Under the pieces are notes generated by a model, which worked only from the letters and a program-made list of their open reading frames with translations, was not told the origin of the DNA and did no database searches. Both the position numbers and the translations under genes were made by a program. Shown one piece after another: positions 16,104-25,224 of a stretch of DNA of 64,000 nt (its first letter is position 1; every line of letters begins with the position of its first letter). Source of the stretch: Collinsella sp. (lineage in GTDB: Bacteria > Actinomycetota > Coriobacteriia > Coriobacteriales > Coriobacteriaceae); contig DXZU01000030.1 in the NCBI GenBank assembly GCA_019419525.1, positions 1-64,000 of the forward strand, in the 5' to 3' direction.

Positions 16104-16913
16104 CTACTCCCCTCGCGCCGTACGAGCGGTAGCCATAAAACGAACCACCCGCTCAACATCAACCGGGGCATCCAGCTTTCCGTCGCGCTTTAAGCACGTG
16201 CCGACAAACGCGCCATCGTAGTGAGCAAATACGTCAGCCACGGTATTTTCGCGACAACCGGTGCCACATACCACAGGCACTTCGCCAACACGATCGCGGA
16301 CCTCGTCGGCAAGCTCGCCCGAAGCGCCACGACCGGCAGCCGAACCGCCGATGACCATCGCATCCGGTAGGCAATTAAAGAGAAGTGAATCGGCAATGTC
16401 CGCAGTCGTGCGGTCGTTGAGATAAACCTCCCCCTCGCTCGTGATGAAGTGAAAAAGCTTGAGGTCGTCCAAGCGCAGCGCCGCCTTGCGACGAATGGTG
16501 TGCGCGAAATCTCGGTTAATCAGCCCGAGATCACCGGCCCAGGCACCGCAAAAATTGCAGCGCGTAAACTGCGCATCGACGGCAGCGCACAGCTCGATTG
16601 TGGCATCACCATCGTAAATAGCCTCAGCTCCCCAAGGAGTCGACAAATCATGGGACAGAGCCCCGATTACATAGCCCATCGATGCAAGGGTTGAGGGAGA
16701 AACGTGCTGCTCATAGGGCATCGAGAGCTCATTGGTAATCAAAATGCCATCGACACCGCCCTGCTGCAACGCTTCGAGATCGCGCTTGGCGGCTTCCACG
16801 ACCTGCGATACGATTCCACCCGGATAATACAACGGATCACCTGGCAGAGGACGCAGGTGCAGCATTCCGATAACTGGCTTTTCGGTCTTGAACATCGAAG
16901 TTAGAAACGACAT
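16104..16913 (-). CDS. BtpA/SgcQ family TIM-barrel protein
   Basis: A 269-residue protein with the family hallmarks PVIGMLHLRPLPGDPLY near the start and GGVDGILITNELSMPY; the C-terminal phosphate-binding-like part is AMVIGGSAAGRG...VVCGTGCRENTV...FVGTCLKRDGKLDAPVD. BtpA was first linked to photosystem I stability, but SgcQ homologues sit in sugar operons of heterotrophs. Here it lies between YjbQ and an FGGY kinase, so a step in sugar-derivative breakdown is inferred. The biochemical function of the family is not settled. Confidence 0.85.
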   Translation of the reverse strand: MSFLTSMFKTEKPVIGMLHLRPLPGDPLYYPGGIVSQVVEAAKRDLEALQQGGVDGILITNELSMPYEQHVSPSTLASMGYVIGALSHDLSTPWGAEAIYDGDATIELCAAVDAQFTRCNFCGAWAGDLGLINRDFAHTIRRKAALRLDDLKLFHFITSEGEVYLNDRTTADIADSLLFNCLPDAMVIGGSAAGRGASGELADEVRDRVGEVPVVCGTGCRENTVADVFAHYDGAFVGTCLKRDGKLDAPVDVERVVRFMATARTARGE

Positions 16914-16946
16914 AACGTGCTCCTTAATAGGGTTATTGCAGGGACG

Positions 16947-17375
16947 TTACTCCCCCAGCACCTCGACGTACACTTTTCGCTTCTGCGGACCGTCAAACTC
17001 CGCAAGATAGATGTTCTGGGCACCTCCGCACACGATGTGGCCATCTTGGACGGGAAAGAAGCAACTGTTTCCACAAATCATGCTCTTGATATGCCCACAG
17101 GAGTTGTTACCGGTGGCTCCATAGCTCGGCAGGAAGTGTGCATGCGCATAGGGGGCATCGAGTGGGGCGATGCGATCAAGCGTCTCCATAAGATCCGTCT
17201 CCACGCAGGGCAGCCCCTCGTTTACCACGATTCCGCAGGTCGTATGCGACAAAATAATCGCTGCCAAGCCATTGGTCACCGAGCTGCGTTCGATGGCAGC
17301 GTGCACGTCTTCGGTAATATCGATGAACTGGTCCGGAGCAGTCGATAGATAGCTCAATGTCTCGAGCGTCACCAT
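16947..17375 (-). CDS. YjbQ/UPF0047 family protein
   Basis: A 142-residue single-domain protein of the YjbQ family, a compact beta-barrel of which some members have weak thiamine-phosphate synthase activity. The family's conserved HTT and GHIKS segments are visible (LSHTTCGIVVNEG, NNSCGHIKSMICGNSCFFP). It is unusually Cys-rich for the family. The ATG at 17375 follows the upstream stop within 2 bases; a GTG at 17381 is an alternative start. Its role in this operon is unknown and is probably not thiamine synthesis. Confidence 0.85.
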   Translation of the reverse strand: MVTLETLSYLSTAPDQFIDITEDVHAAIERSSVTNGLAAIILSHTTCGIVVNEGLPCVETDLMETLDRIAPLDAPYAHAHFLPSYGATGNNSCGHIKSMICGNSCFFPVQDGHIVCGGAQNIYLAEFDGPQKRKVYVEVLGE

Positions 17376-17377
17376 GT

Positions 17378-18238
17378 TCACTCATCCCCTTCAAGAAAAC
17401 GCAGGGCATTACCCCAGTAGAGCCTTTCTCGCGCATCATCGCGCATGGGCACGGTATCGAGCGCCCGCTTGAGTTTGAATGCACGGAAGCGCGGCGTATT
17501 ACTGGCGAACATCACTTGGTGCGATAGCGCGCGCTCATACCACAGCGGCCCCATATCGACCGTGAAAAGACGCTGCATCATCTCCTCGGGCGAATCGATG
17601 TAAGTGATAGAGGTGTCCGCGTAGCAGTTGGGATACTTGAGCAGCATCGCCACGGTCTCGCGCACCCAGGGCCAGCCAAAATGGGTCAAACTAAAACGCA
17701 CATTTGGATGCGTTGCGATTGTGTGCTCAAATGCAAGCGGGTTACTGCGCGAGAGCTCTGCGCCCGGCTCCCAAGACATACCGGCATGGAAAACCACCGG
17801 CTTGTTATAGCGCTCGCACAGTTCGTAAAGCGGCTCGGCCACAGCATCATCGGGGGCAAAACCCTGCTTTGCAGGATGCAGGCAAAGCCCCTTTGCCCCC
17901 AACTCGGTAAAGGCGCGCTCCAATTCGTCTGCGGCACCGCTCACCTGCGGGTCTACGCTCGCAAATCCCCACAGACGATCGGGATGTGCGGCAACCAGCA
18001 TGGCAATCTGGTCATTGGTGCCAAAGTGCCCTCCGCATGCCGTGGTTACATCGAGCGGCATGAGCACGCTCTTCTGCACATCGCAGACGTCCAGCTCGAC
18101 TTGAAGCTCATCCCAATCCATGGGGCCCATATGCCCCATACCAAATTCTCGTGACCAAAAACCGAATCCATCAGGCTCATCACCCGGCGTACAGATCTCG
18201 CCGTAGAGCATAGGATGGACCAACATGTCGATAACCAT
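17378..18238 (-). CDS. Amidohydrolase-2 type TIM-barrel protein with altered metal site
   Basis: A 286-residue protein of the amidohydrolase-related (decarboxylase/lactonase) family. The chosen ATG (18238) has AAAGGAG upstream. The canonical first motif DxHxH reads MVIDMLVHPML, so the first His is Leu. The central VVFHAGMSWEPG and LTHFGWPW histidines remain, but the final Asp motif reads MFASNTPRF, with Asn for Asp. This suggests a non-canonical or lost metal site. It lies in the frl-type operon between a PfkB kinase and YjbQ; substrate unknown. Confidence 0.8.
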   Translation of the reverse strand: MVIDMLVHPMLYGEICTPGDEPDGFGFWSREFGMGHMGPMDWDELQVELDVCDVQKSVLMPLDVTTACGGHFGTNDQIAMLVAAHPDRLWGFASVDPQVSGAADELERAFTELGAKGLCLHPAKQGFAPDDAVAEPLYELCERYNKPVVFHAGMSWEPGAELSRSNPLAFEHTIATHPNVRFSLTHFGWPWVRETVAMLLKYPNCYADTSITYIDSPEEMMQRLFTVDMGPLWYERALSHQVMFASNTPRFRAFKLKRALDTVPMRDDARERLYWGNALRFLEGDE

Positions 18239-18265
18239 TTCGTACTCCTTTCCAGGCATTTGACC

Positions 18266-19066
18266 CTAGTACGGCTCAAACGAACCAATCACTCGGGACG
18301 ACAGCTCAGCGCCCGCCTTCATACACGCCGGAATATCAAGGCCATCGATCACGCCCTTGGTAAACCCGGCGATATACGAGTCGCCGGCACCCACGGTATT
18401 AACGACCTTCTCCGCCGGCACGATCCCGCACTCATAGAAGCGCTCACCGTCATAGGCAATGCTTCCCTTCTCGCCAAGCGTGGCAACCGCAACGCGCGGC
18501 CCCAATTCCTGCGCGTGACGTACCCAGTCCCGCAGCTCCGGAGTGTCATCTTCAAACGACATAAATGCGTAGTCAACGTAGGGAAAATGATTCTCGCAGG
18601 CATATTCGGGATCTTGGCTGAACACCGAGAAGTCCATAACCACCGTCTTGCCCGCATCATGCCACTCGGGCAGGAGGTCCAAACAATTGCCAAACAGGTC
18701 GGTATGAATGATGTCATGCTCTAGGATAAACGCCCGGTCATCTTCATTCGGACGATATGTCTCCATTACGCCATCGATTGCCTCGAGATGCACGCGATCG
18801 ACGCCGTCTTTCAATGCCATGAGCATCACCGAGGTGTCGCCATCCTCCACCCGCAGATGAGAGATATCAAACCCCTCGGCGGCCAGCGCCTCTCTCATCT
18901 TGTCTCCGTACTCGTCCTTGCCGACAACCGACACGGCGGATACCGAAACGCCCATTCGTGCAAGATGGATACCCCAGTCAATGCCATTACCAGTCGGATA
19001 GAACACGCCGATGTTTTGATAGACGTCCGCACAGCAAAAACCAGCCGCACACGCTTTAATACCCAT
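18266..19066 (-). CDS. PfkB-family sugar kinase, fructoselysine 6-kinase-like (second copy)
   Basis: A 266-residue ribokinase-fold kinase. The substrate-binding start AAGFCCADVYQNIGVFYPTG resembles FrlD rather than ribokinase; the catalytic Asp lies in NTVGAGDSYIAGF (about residues 222-234). The ATG at 19066 has GGAG upstream; a TTG 12 bases earlier is less likely. It sits after a paralogous kinase (19188-20051), separated by a hairpin. Two FrlD-like kinases in one operon suggest two related phosphorylated substrates. Confidence 0.85.
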   Translation of the reverse strand: MGIKACAAGFCCADVYQNIGVFYPTGNGIDWGIHLARMGVSVSAVSVVGKDEYGDKMREALAAEGFDISHLRVEDGDTSVMLMALKDGVDRVHLEAIDGVMETYRPNEDDRAFILEHDIIHTDLFGNCLDLLPEWHDAGKTVVMDFSVFSQDPEYACENHFPYVDYAFMSFEDDTPELRDWVRHAQELGPRVAVATLGEKGSIAYDGERFYECGIVPAEKVVNTVGAGDSYIAGFTKGVIDGLDIPACMKAGAELSSRVIGSFEPY

Positions 19067-19083
19067 GGTCTTCTCCAATGTTC

Positions 19084-19117
19084 AAAAGGGGACCCACCAC
19101 ATGGCGAGCCCCCTTTT
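19084..19117 (-). terminator. Intercistronic hairpin after frlD
   Basis: AAAAGGGG (19084-19091) pairs with CCCCTTTT (19110-19117) between frlD and the second PfkB kinase. The T run on the minus strand is only TTTTG, so it probably lowers rather than stops transcription of the distal operon. Confidence 0.5.
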
Positions 19118-19187
19118 CGCGTTTCGCTTATTGTTTTGCATCGGCTGTCCAAGGCCTCATAGCCAGACCGCCGCACGCTTTCTTAAG

Positions 19188-20051
19188 CTATTCGACGATT
19201 GGTGCTCCGTGGCCCCAAGAACCTTCCATGCCGCACACGGTCGAGGCAAACCCGGCAGCAAAGTCGAGCGCGCGCTCGATGGCCTCGGCGCCACCCTCAC
19301 CACGCTTGGCGGAATCGAGATAGCACATCAAAAACGAGGTGAGGAACGAGTCGCCCGCCCCCATGGTGTCCTTCATGTCCGTTACCGGTTTAGCCAGCTG
19401 GCGGTAATAACGCTCGCCGTCGTAAGCGATGCAGCCCTCGGCGCCCGCCGTAGCCGACACAAAACGCGGACCCAGATCCTTCACCCATGCCAGACGCTCG
19501 CGAATCTCGTCCTCACTCGCGGCATCCGCCGCACTAAAGAAAGCAAAATCGACGTAGGGCGCAATCTGCTCGTAGTACTCGTCGGTGGAGTCGTCCGAAA
19601 AGTCAAAAGAGACCGTGACGCCCGCAGCCTTCAACTTGGGCAGCTCGCGCTCGGTGAAGCAATAGTTGCCCGAATGAACCACATCGAACTGCTTCATGTA
19701 CGAAAGGTCAAAGCGATCGAGAACATAGCGCGCATCGCCACGGATACCGCCCTCGTTGGAACCGAGGAAGACACGGTCACCGTCAACGACGGTCACGCGA
19801 GCCGCTCCGTTCTCGCCAATCATCTGCTCGCACTTGTCAAGCTCGATACCCTCATCCTCGAGGCTTGCAATGACATGCTCGGCAGCGGCGTCATTGCCAA
19901 AAATGCCCATGTATGCAGAGCGTGCTGCACCGCATTTCTTGGCATAAACGGCGAAGTTCACCGCATTGCCGCCGGGATACATGGTTTGGATATGCTCGTA
20001 GCGATCGACGACGTTGTCGCCAAATCCGAGCGCGTTAACGTTAAATGCCAT
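19188..20051 (-). CDS. frlD: Fructoselysine 6-kinase (PfkB family)
   Basis: A 287-residue PfkB kinase phosphorylating fructoselysine-type Amadori compounds at C6. The start LGFGDNVVDRYEHIQTMYPG and the NAVNFAVYAKKCGA region are characteristic of FrlD; the catalytic Asp is in DTMGAGDSFLTSF. The assignment is supported by the adjacent deglycase (frlB, 14 bases upstream) and epimerase (frlC). The true amine moiety (lysine or another amino acid) cannot be read from the sequence. Confidence 0.87.
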   Translation of the reverse strand: MAFNVNALGFGDNVVDRYEHIQTMYPGGNAVNFAVYAKKCGAARSAYMGIFGNDAAAEHVIASLEDEGIELDKCEQMIGENGAARVTVVDGDRVFLGSNEGGIRGDARYVLDRFDLSYMKQFDVVHSGNYCFTERELPKLKAAGVTVSFDFSDDSTDEYYEQIAPYVDFAFFSAADAASEDEIRERLAWVKDLGPRFVSATAGAEGCIAYDGERYYRQLAKPVTDMKDTMGAGDSFLTSFLMCYLDSAKRGEGGAEAIERALDFAAGFASTVCGMEGSWGHGAPIVE

Positions 20052-20065
20052 GGCCTTTGCCCCTT

Positions 20066-21034
20066 CTAGTACTCGACAACACCCATATAGCGACGGAAAT
20101 CGGGATCGTGATCAAACACCTTGCCGCGTGCAGCACGCAGCTCGCAGTTCATGGCGTAGAACAGCACCGGGTCCAGATAGGCACGGACGCTCGCCGGCAC
20201 GGCTTCCATACCGTACTCCTTGGCATCGAGCACCATCAGCGTATCGGTATGCGTCTTAAGGAACGCAAGGGCGCGCTCGTCCATAGCACGGCACTCGCTG
20301 GAGCCCATCTGCAGGAAGTAAAAAACGCCATCCTGAGTAGCCTCGAAGGGGCCGTGGAAGTACTCGGCAGAGTGGATGTAGCTGCAGTGCTGCCACTGCA
20401 TCTCCATAAGAGAGCAGATAGCGAAACCGTAGGTCTGGCTAAAGTTGGGACCGCTGCCCAGAATGTAGAAGAACTCGTGCTCCTGGCAAAGCTTGGCAAA
20501 ACGATCGCCTAGCTCGGCATTTACCTTCTCACGTGCCGGGGGAAGAATCTTATCCATCTCGGCGATACCGGCATACATATCGGCAAGATCGGCGTAGCCC
20601 TCCTGCTGATCGAGCAGCTCGGCCGCAAGCGACAGCGAAATGCCAGCGGGGACCTCGGCCTGCGGCACGCCCTCGCCCCACGGGTAGACCCACGTGGTCC
20701 ACTTGCCGGAGTCAATCTTGGATCCAGCGTTGTCGGTCTGGGCGATCACCGTAGCGCCGGCAGCAAGGGCAATCTCGCAGCCCTCGACGACCTCGGGGGT
20801 GTTGCCACTGTGGCTGCAAGCAATGACCAGGGATTTCTCGCCCAAGCGGCGCGGGCGCATGATATCAAACTCGCGAGCCGTATAGATATACGAAGTGAAG
20901 GTGGTTGCCTCGCGCTGCAGAAGCTCATGAGCCGGGATCAAATCGATCATGGAGCCACCGCAAGCAATCCAGTAGACGCTGTCGAACTTGCCCTTCTCGG
21001 CAATTGCCTCTTTGATCAGATCGTGTGCGTTCAT
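20066..21034 (-). CDS. frlB: Fructoselysine 6-phosphate deglycase (SIS domain)
   Basis: A 322-residue SIS-fold enzyme cleaving fructoselysine 6-phosphate into lysine and glucose 6-phosphate. The first SIS domain shows YWIACGGSMIDLIP and the phosphosugar loop CSHSGNTPEVVEG; the second holds FYILGSGPNFSQTYGF and the catalytic-region Glu/His HSAEYFHGPFE. Overall it resembles FrlB rather than GlmS or AgaS. The ATG at 21034 has AAGGAAC upstream. The product feeds glycolysis through Pgi, encoded at 27922-29616. Confidence 0.87.
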   Translation of the reverse strand: MNAHDLIKEAIAEKGKFDSVYWIACGGSMIDLIPAHELLQREATTFTSYIYTAREFDIMRPRRLGEKSLVIACSHSGNTPEVVEGCEIALAAGATVIAQTDNAGSKIDSGKWTTWVYPWGEGVPQAEVPAGISLSLAAELLDQQEGYADLADMYAGIAEMDKILPPAREKVNAELGDRFAKLCQEHEFFYILGSGPNFSQTYGFAICSLMEMQWQHCSYIHSAEYFHGPFEATQDGVFYFLQMGSSECRAMDERALAFLKTHTDTLMVLDAKEYGMEAVPASVRAYLDPVLFYAMNCELRAARGKVFDHDPDFRRYMGVVEY

Positions 21035-21096
21035 ATCCAGTTCCTTTCTTGTTTGGTCCGCAATCAATGACGTTGGCTGCGTGGCCGATAGTTGTT

Positions 21097-21948
21097 TTAG
21101 TCAATCAGATATTTCTCGAATGCGGCCATGTTCTTGGCATCTGCCGCCGCCGGGTCATCGTAGTAACGCCCGTCCGTGATTTCCTGGCCCAGCATGCCAT
21201 CGAAACCATGGGCATTAAGCGTGGCGACGAAGGCGTCCATATCGTGCTTGCCATCGCCCCACACCAGATGGCCATACGGGTCACCGTCGATAAAGTGCAT
21301 CTCGTGAATTGCCCCATCACCAAAGGCGGCAAACCAGTCCTCGAGCGTCTCGCCCGCAACGCCCATCGCGGTTGTATCAACCATGGGCTGTAAGTACGGG
21401 CTCGCGACCTCGTCAATCATGCGCTTCGCATCGGAAACCGTCGTTACAAGGTTGCTCTCCTCGGGACGCAGGCTTTCCATCGTAAGCACCAGACCGTGCT
21501 CACCGGCATACTCCGCCAGAATGGACAAGTGCTCGCGGCTGCGCTTCCAGGCTTCCTCGCGGTCCTCGTCCCAGTCGCCCCAGCCCGAGTTGACGGACAT
21601 ACGGTCGCACCCAAGTACCTCGGCAAGCTCAATGCCGTGCTTAAAGTACGCCAGGCTGCGCTGTTCATGCAGCGGTTTGCGTGCGCAGTACTGCCAAGGA
21701 TAGACAACATTCTCGGGACACAGAGTACGATACCTAAGCCCACGGTCTGCAGCCTTTTTCGCCAGGACCTCAGCCTCAAAGTAGCCCGTGTGGTCGAGCG
21801 TCACATGCGGCTCCGCACACCACAGCTCAATGGACTCAAAGCCCAAACGCTGCTGCACATCAAGGAAGTAATCGAGCGACCACATGATGTAGTGGATATT
21901 CATGCCCGCAATCTGTTCGCGGCGCAGCGTCGGTTTGGATTCAGACAT
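21097..21948 (-). CDS. frlC: FrlC-like sugar epimerase/isomerase (AP endonuclease 2 TIM barrel)
   Basis: A 283-residue xylose-isomerase-like barrel protein. Metal ligands are visible: Glu in LTMESLRPEESN, Asp/His in MVDTTAMG and MHFIDGDPYGHLVWGDGKHD, and the last Glu in GQEITDGRYY. FrlC interconverts fructoselysine and psicoselysine, letting C3-epimeric Amadori products enter the pathway. It starts one base after the amidohydrolase stop. The call rests on fold plus operon context; other tagatose/psicose epimerases share the fold. Confidence 0.82.
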   Translation of the reverse strand: MSESKPTLRREQIAGMNIHYIMWSLDYFLDVQQRLGFESIELWCAEPHVTLDHTGYFEAEVLAKKAADRGLRYRTLCPENVVYPWQYCARKPLHEQRSLAYFKHGIELAEVLGCDRMSVNSGWGDWDEDREEAWKRSREHLSILAEYAGEHGLVLTMESLRPEESNLVTTVSDAKRMIDEVASPYLQPMVDTTAMGVAGETLEDWFAAFGDGAIHEMHFIDGDPYGHLVWGDGKHDMDAFVATLNAHGFDGMLGQEITDGRYYDDPAAADAKNMAAFEKYLID

Positions 21949-21949
21949 C

Positions 21950-23533
21950 TTATGCCTCCTTATTTCGATCGAACACGATTTGTCCGTCCGACATCGTCAT
22001 ATCAACCGAAAGATCGCGTGCGTCGCGATAATCGAGGTCGAACACATCCCGATCGAGCACGCAGATATCGGCAAGCTTGCCGACCTCAAGCGTACCCAGT
22101 TCGTCTTCGCGCATCAAATCGTACGCGCCCCCGGCAGTCCAAGCACGCAAGAGCTCGACAAGCGTCAGCGCGTTGGCCTCATTCACGGGCAGTCCATCGT
22201 CGAAGTATCCACCGCACGCGCTGTAGATTGACTCGCCCAGGCTCGGAATCAGCAGTGGCAAATCCGTACCACAGCACACCGTGCATCCGGAATCTTCCAT
22301 GCCGCGGCGATTCCAGCTGTGCAAAAGTCGCGTCTCGCCAATTTGTCGACGCATCATCGACAGGCAATCCTCGCGCCGGTCCAGCGTCAGAATCTGCGGA
22401 TAGACCTCGCAAATTCCACCTAACTTGCCAAACTCGACAAGATCGGTCGGGTCAGAGTTCTCGAGATCGGTAATCGCATGGCGGCGAAGCAACCGTCCAT
22501 GCTCGTCTCGAGGCAGCGAGGCATAGAGCGCCACGGTGCGACGAACGGCGCCATCGCCCTGGCAATGCAAAGAATATCGGAAGCCGTCAGCATCAATTGC
22601 ACGCAGCTCGTTCTCAATCAGATCCCACTCGGGCTCCTCGACAACCGTCTTGCCGGCAGCTCCCGCATCGGCCGTGTCCTCATAGGGGTCAATCATCTCG
22701 GCAAACCCCGCCCATACGCCGCGATCGGTCATACGGTTGAAGCCAGAAAAACGAACGAACGGTCCCCGAAAGCGCTCTCGTGCCTCGCGAGCATACGACA
22801 GATTTGCACCGGCACCCACCGGCTGCGACATCATAGAGACGCGAACCGTCAGCTCACCAGATTCCTCACGGCGAGCCATTTCGTCGGCAAAACCGTAGTA
22901 GTCATCAAACGCCATCTCCTTGATGGCGGTAACGCCGCGCTCGTTAAGCATGCTCATGTAGTCCGAATACCCCGCACGTACCTCGGGCAGCGCGAGGAAA
23001 TCGCTCATCATGCGCCAGACCTTCTCGGCATAGCACGCCTGGGGTGTGAAGCCGTATCGCGCACTGGCGGCAGCATTGAGAACGCAGGTCTCCGCACCCG
23101 GTGTAAAGCAGACGACAGGGATATCGCCAAAACAATCGTCAAACACAGCTGACGTATCTGCGTTCTCGGCATCCGATGCCAACGTTTCGGGCAGGTTGCG
23201 GCCAAAAGCCGCCGCGCAATCCGGATGATCTTCTTTCCATGCACGCAAGAGCGACACGGCCTCTTTGGCATCGGCGATGCCGGACAGATCAGACCCCAAC
23301 GTCCGCAGCGCCCAGCCTGTATAGAAGGTATGTACATCGATCAGGCCAGGCATGACGGTGCGGTCGCCCAGGTCAACTACCTCGTCCGCCTGGGTCAAAT
23401 ACGAAGCTGCCTCACACTTGGTGCCAACCGCCTCAATTCGATTGTCACGGACCGCTACGAAACCTTCAAACGGCAGGTCCCCCGTACCGGTAAAGACGCT
23501 CTTAGACGTCAGGACCGTCAAACGATCAGACAT
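21950..23533 (-). CDS. YtcJ-type amidohydrolase (Amidohydro_3) with atypical first metal motif
   Basis: A 527-residue protein with the small beta-sandwich plus TIM barrel of YtcJ/N-substituted formamide deformylases. The usual PGFIDSHxH reads VMPGLIDVHTFYTG, so the second His of the first motif is Phe. Later motifs LHCQGDGAVRR, RHAITDLEN and CCGTDLPLL are close to the family. It may hydrolyse an amide of the imported compound before the Frl steps, but that is inference from position (second gene of the operon, 9 bases after the carrier). Confidence 0.83.
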   Translation of the reverse strand: MSDRLTVLTSKSVFTGTGDLPFEGFVAVRDNRIEAVGTKCEAASYLTQADEVVDLGDRTVMPGLIDVHTFYTGWALRTLGSDLSGIADAKEAVSLLRAWKEDHPDCAAAFGRNLPETLASDAENADTSAVFDDCFGDIPVVCFTPGAETCVLNAAASARYGFTPQACYAEKVWRMMSDFLALPEVRAGYSDYMSMLNERGVTAIKEMAFDDYYGFADEMARREESGELTVRVSMMSQPVGAGANLSYAREARERFRGPFVRFSGFNRMTDRGVWAGFAEMIDPYEDTADAGAAGKTVVEEPEWDLIENELRAIDADGFRYSLHCQGDGAVRRTVALYASLPRDEHGRLLRRHAITDLENSDPTDLVEFGKLGGICEVYPQILTLDRREDCLSMMRRQIGETRLLHSWNRRGMEDSGCTVCCGTDLPLLIPSLGESIYSACGGYFDDGLPVNEANALTLVELLRAWTAGGAYDLMREDELGTLEVGKLADICVLDRDVFDLDYRDARDLSVDMTMSDGQIVFDRNKEA

Positions 23534-23542
23534 CACAACCAC

Positions 23543-25006
23543 CTACGCCGGAAGCATGCCAGAAATTGCCGTTACGATCAGGCCAAAGACGACCATGAAG
23601 ATGAAGAACTTCCAAATGGTCTTCCACCATTGGCCAAACGAAATCTTAGCCACGCCAAGGCCGGCAACCGTCATGCCCGCCACGGGACTGATGGTGTTGA
23701 TGGTCTGGTTGGCAAACTGGAGCGCGGTAACGGCCGCCTCGGGATTGAGGCCCATGAGCTCGGTCAGGGGGCCCATAACGGGCATGGTGAGTGCCGCCAG
23801 GCCAGAACTCGAGGGAACCAGCAAAGAGAGCAGGCCAAGGACGATATACATAAACGTGGTGTAGACGGCGGCGGGTGCACCGGCGAGCGCAGTAGCGAGC
23901 GCCTGGAGGATGGTGTCGATGATCATGCCGCCCTCGGCGATGACCAGAATACCGCGAGCGATACCGATAACGATGGCGGCGTACGCAAAGTCGGCGAGAC
24001 CTTTAACGAACTCCTCAGCAATCGTCTGCTGGTCAAGACCGCCCAGGATACCGGCAAGCAAGCCCATGCCAAGGAACACGGCGGAAATCTCATTCATGTA
24101 CCAACCCTGGGTAACAAGACCCCAGACGATAATGCCCATACCGCAAGCAAAATCGATAAGCACGAGCTTCTGACGGGTAGTGAACTCTTCCTCGATGGAG
24201 GCATCGGTCACGGAAAACTCGATACGCTTGAGCTTATCGTCCTCGTACGTAATGGACGACTCGGGGTTTTTCTTGACGCGCATGGCGTAGCGCATGGCCC
24301 ATGCGATACCGACGGCAGTGAAGATGACCCAAGAAACGGCGCGCAGCCACAGTTGCGGATTGCCCTCGATGCCAATGATGCCCTGGGCGATCAGAACATT
24401 AAACGGATCGATGGTCGAAGCGCAATATCCCAGGTTAGGACCAAGGAAGCAGATGATGAATGCCGTCATCGAGTCATAACCGATACCCATCATGATGGGA
24501 ATGAAGATGGCATAAAACGGCAGGGCTTCCTCAGACATACCAAACGTGGTGCCGCAAATGGACAGCAACGTCATCGTGATGGGAATGATGAGGATGTCCT
24601 TGTTCTTGAGCTTTTTAATCACACGGCTCATGCCGGCATTCAAAGCGTTGGTCTTGGTGATGATTGCAAACGACCCGCCAATCAGTAAGACGAACGCAAC
24701 GACGTCGGCAGCCTCCTGGATGCCCTTAGTGGGCGCTTGCAGGACCGCGAAGATATCCTGACCCAGATTGATGGTCTCGCCGGTCTCGGAATCGGTGTAG
24801 TTCTTATCGACCTGTTCATAGGTTCCAGCAACGGCGACTTCACGCTCGCCCGCCGCTGTCGAAATCATCTTGCGCTGATACTGACCAGAGGGAACGATCC
24901 AAGTCAAGACCGCAAAGACAACAATCAGCAAGAACATGATCGTATAGACATGCGGTAATTTGAACTTAAAACGTCTGTTTGTCTTCTTCGCCTTCGTATC
25001 TGACAT
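23543..25006 (-). CDS. yfcC: YfcC-family membrane carrier
   Basis: A 487-residue carrier of the YfcC/C4-dicarboxylate anaerobic carrier family (PF03606), with about 12 hydrophobic segments. Typical motifs are the first helix followed by VPSGQYQR, FLGPNLGYCASTIDPFNV and the C-terminal LLSLLVPSSSGLAALTMPVM. Members are linked to amino acid or peptide exchange. As the first gene of the frl-type operon it is the likely importer of the glycated amine; no PTS or ABC importer is present. GGAGG lies five bases before the ATG at 25006. Confidence 0.88.
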   Translation of the reverse strand: MSDTKAKKTNRRFKFKLPHVYTIMFLLIVVFAVLTWIVPSGQYQRKMISTAAGEREVAVAGTYEQVDKNYTDSETGETINLGQDIFAVLQAPTKGIQEAADVVAFVLLIGGSFAIITKTNALNAGMSRVIKKLKNKDILIIPITMTLLSICGTTFGMSEEALPFYAIFIPIMMGIGYDSMTAFIICFLGPNLGYCASTIDPFNVLIAQGIIGIEGNPQLWLRAVSWVIFTAVGIAWAMRYAMRVKKNPESSITYEDDKLKRIEFSVTDASIEEEFTTRQKLVLIDFACGMGIIVWGLVTQGWYMNEISAVFLGMGLLAGILGGLDQQTIAEEFVKGLADFAYAAIVIGIARGILVIAEGGMIIDTILQALATALAGAPAAVYTTFMYIVLGLLSLLVPSSSGLAALTMPVMGPLTELMGLNPEAAVTALQFANQTINTISPVAGMTVAGLGVAKISFGQWWKTIWKFFIFMVVFGLIVTAISGMLPA

Positions 25007-25048
25007 AGATACCTCCAAAGAACTCGAGACTGCATCGCATCTCGCCTC

Positions 25049-25071
25049 AACGTTTGCACAAGGCAAACGTT
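25049..25071. promoter_or_regulatory. Palindromic operator candidate of the frl-type operon
   Basis: Perfect inverted repeat AACGTTTGC (25049-25057), five bases, GCAAACGTT (25063-25071), lying just downstream of the predicted transcription start. The adjacent GntR-type regulator is the obvious candidate ligand. It is too GC-poor and lacks a T run to be a terminator. Confidence 0.55.
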
Positions 25072-25085
25072 CTATGACGTTCTAT

Positions 25086-25114
25086 AGATTACCAGCAGCT
25101 TTTCTCGTCATCAA
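25086..25114 (-). promoter_or_regulatory. Promoter of the ten-gene frl-type operon
   Basis: On the minus strand, -35 TTGATG (25109-25114), a 17-base spacer and -10 TAATCT (25086-25091), about 80 bases before the carrier start. It separates the operon from the terminated gntR gene. Confidence 0.65.
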
Positions 25115-25178
25115 GATAATTTCAAACTGATTGCCGCAACGCGGTTGAACGGTTGCGTTTGCGCCCTGAACGGTATGA

Positions 25179-25210
25179 AAACGCCCGGTGAGATGATTCA
25201 CCGGGCGTTT
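25179..25210 (-). terminator. Terminator of gntR
   Basis: Perfect 13-bp stem AAACGCCCGGTGA (25179-25191) / TCACCGGGCGTTT (25198-25210), directly after the regulator's stop codon. Confidence 0.85.
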
Positions 25211-25224
25211 CCATACGCAATGTC

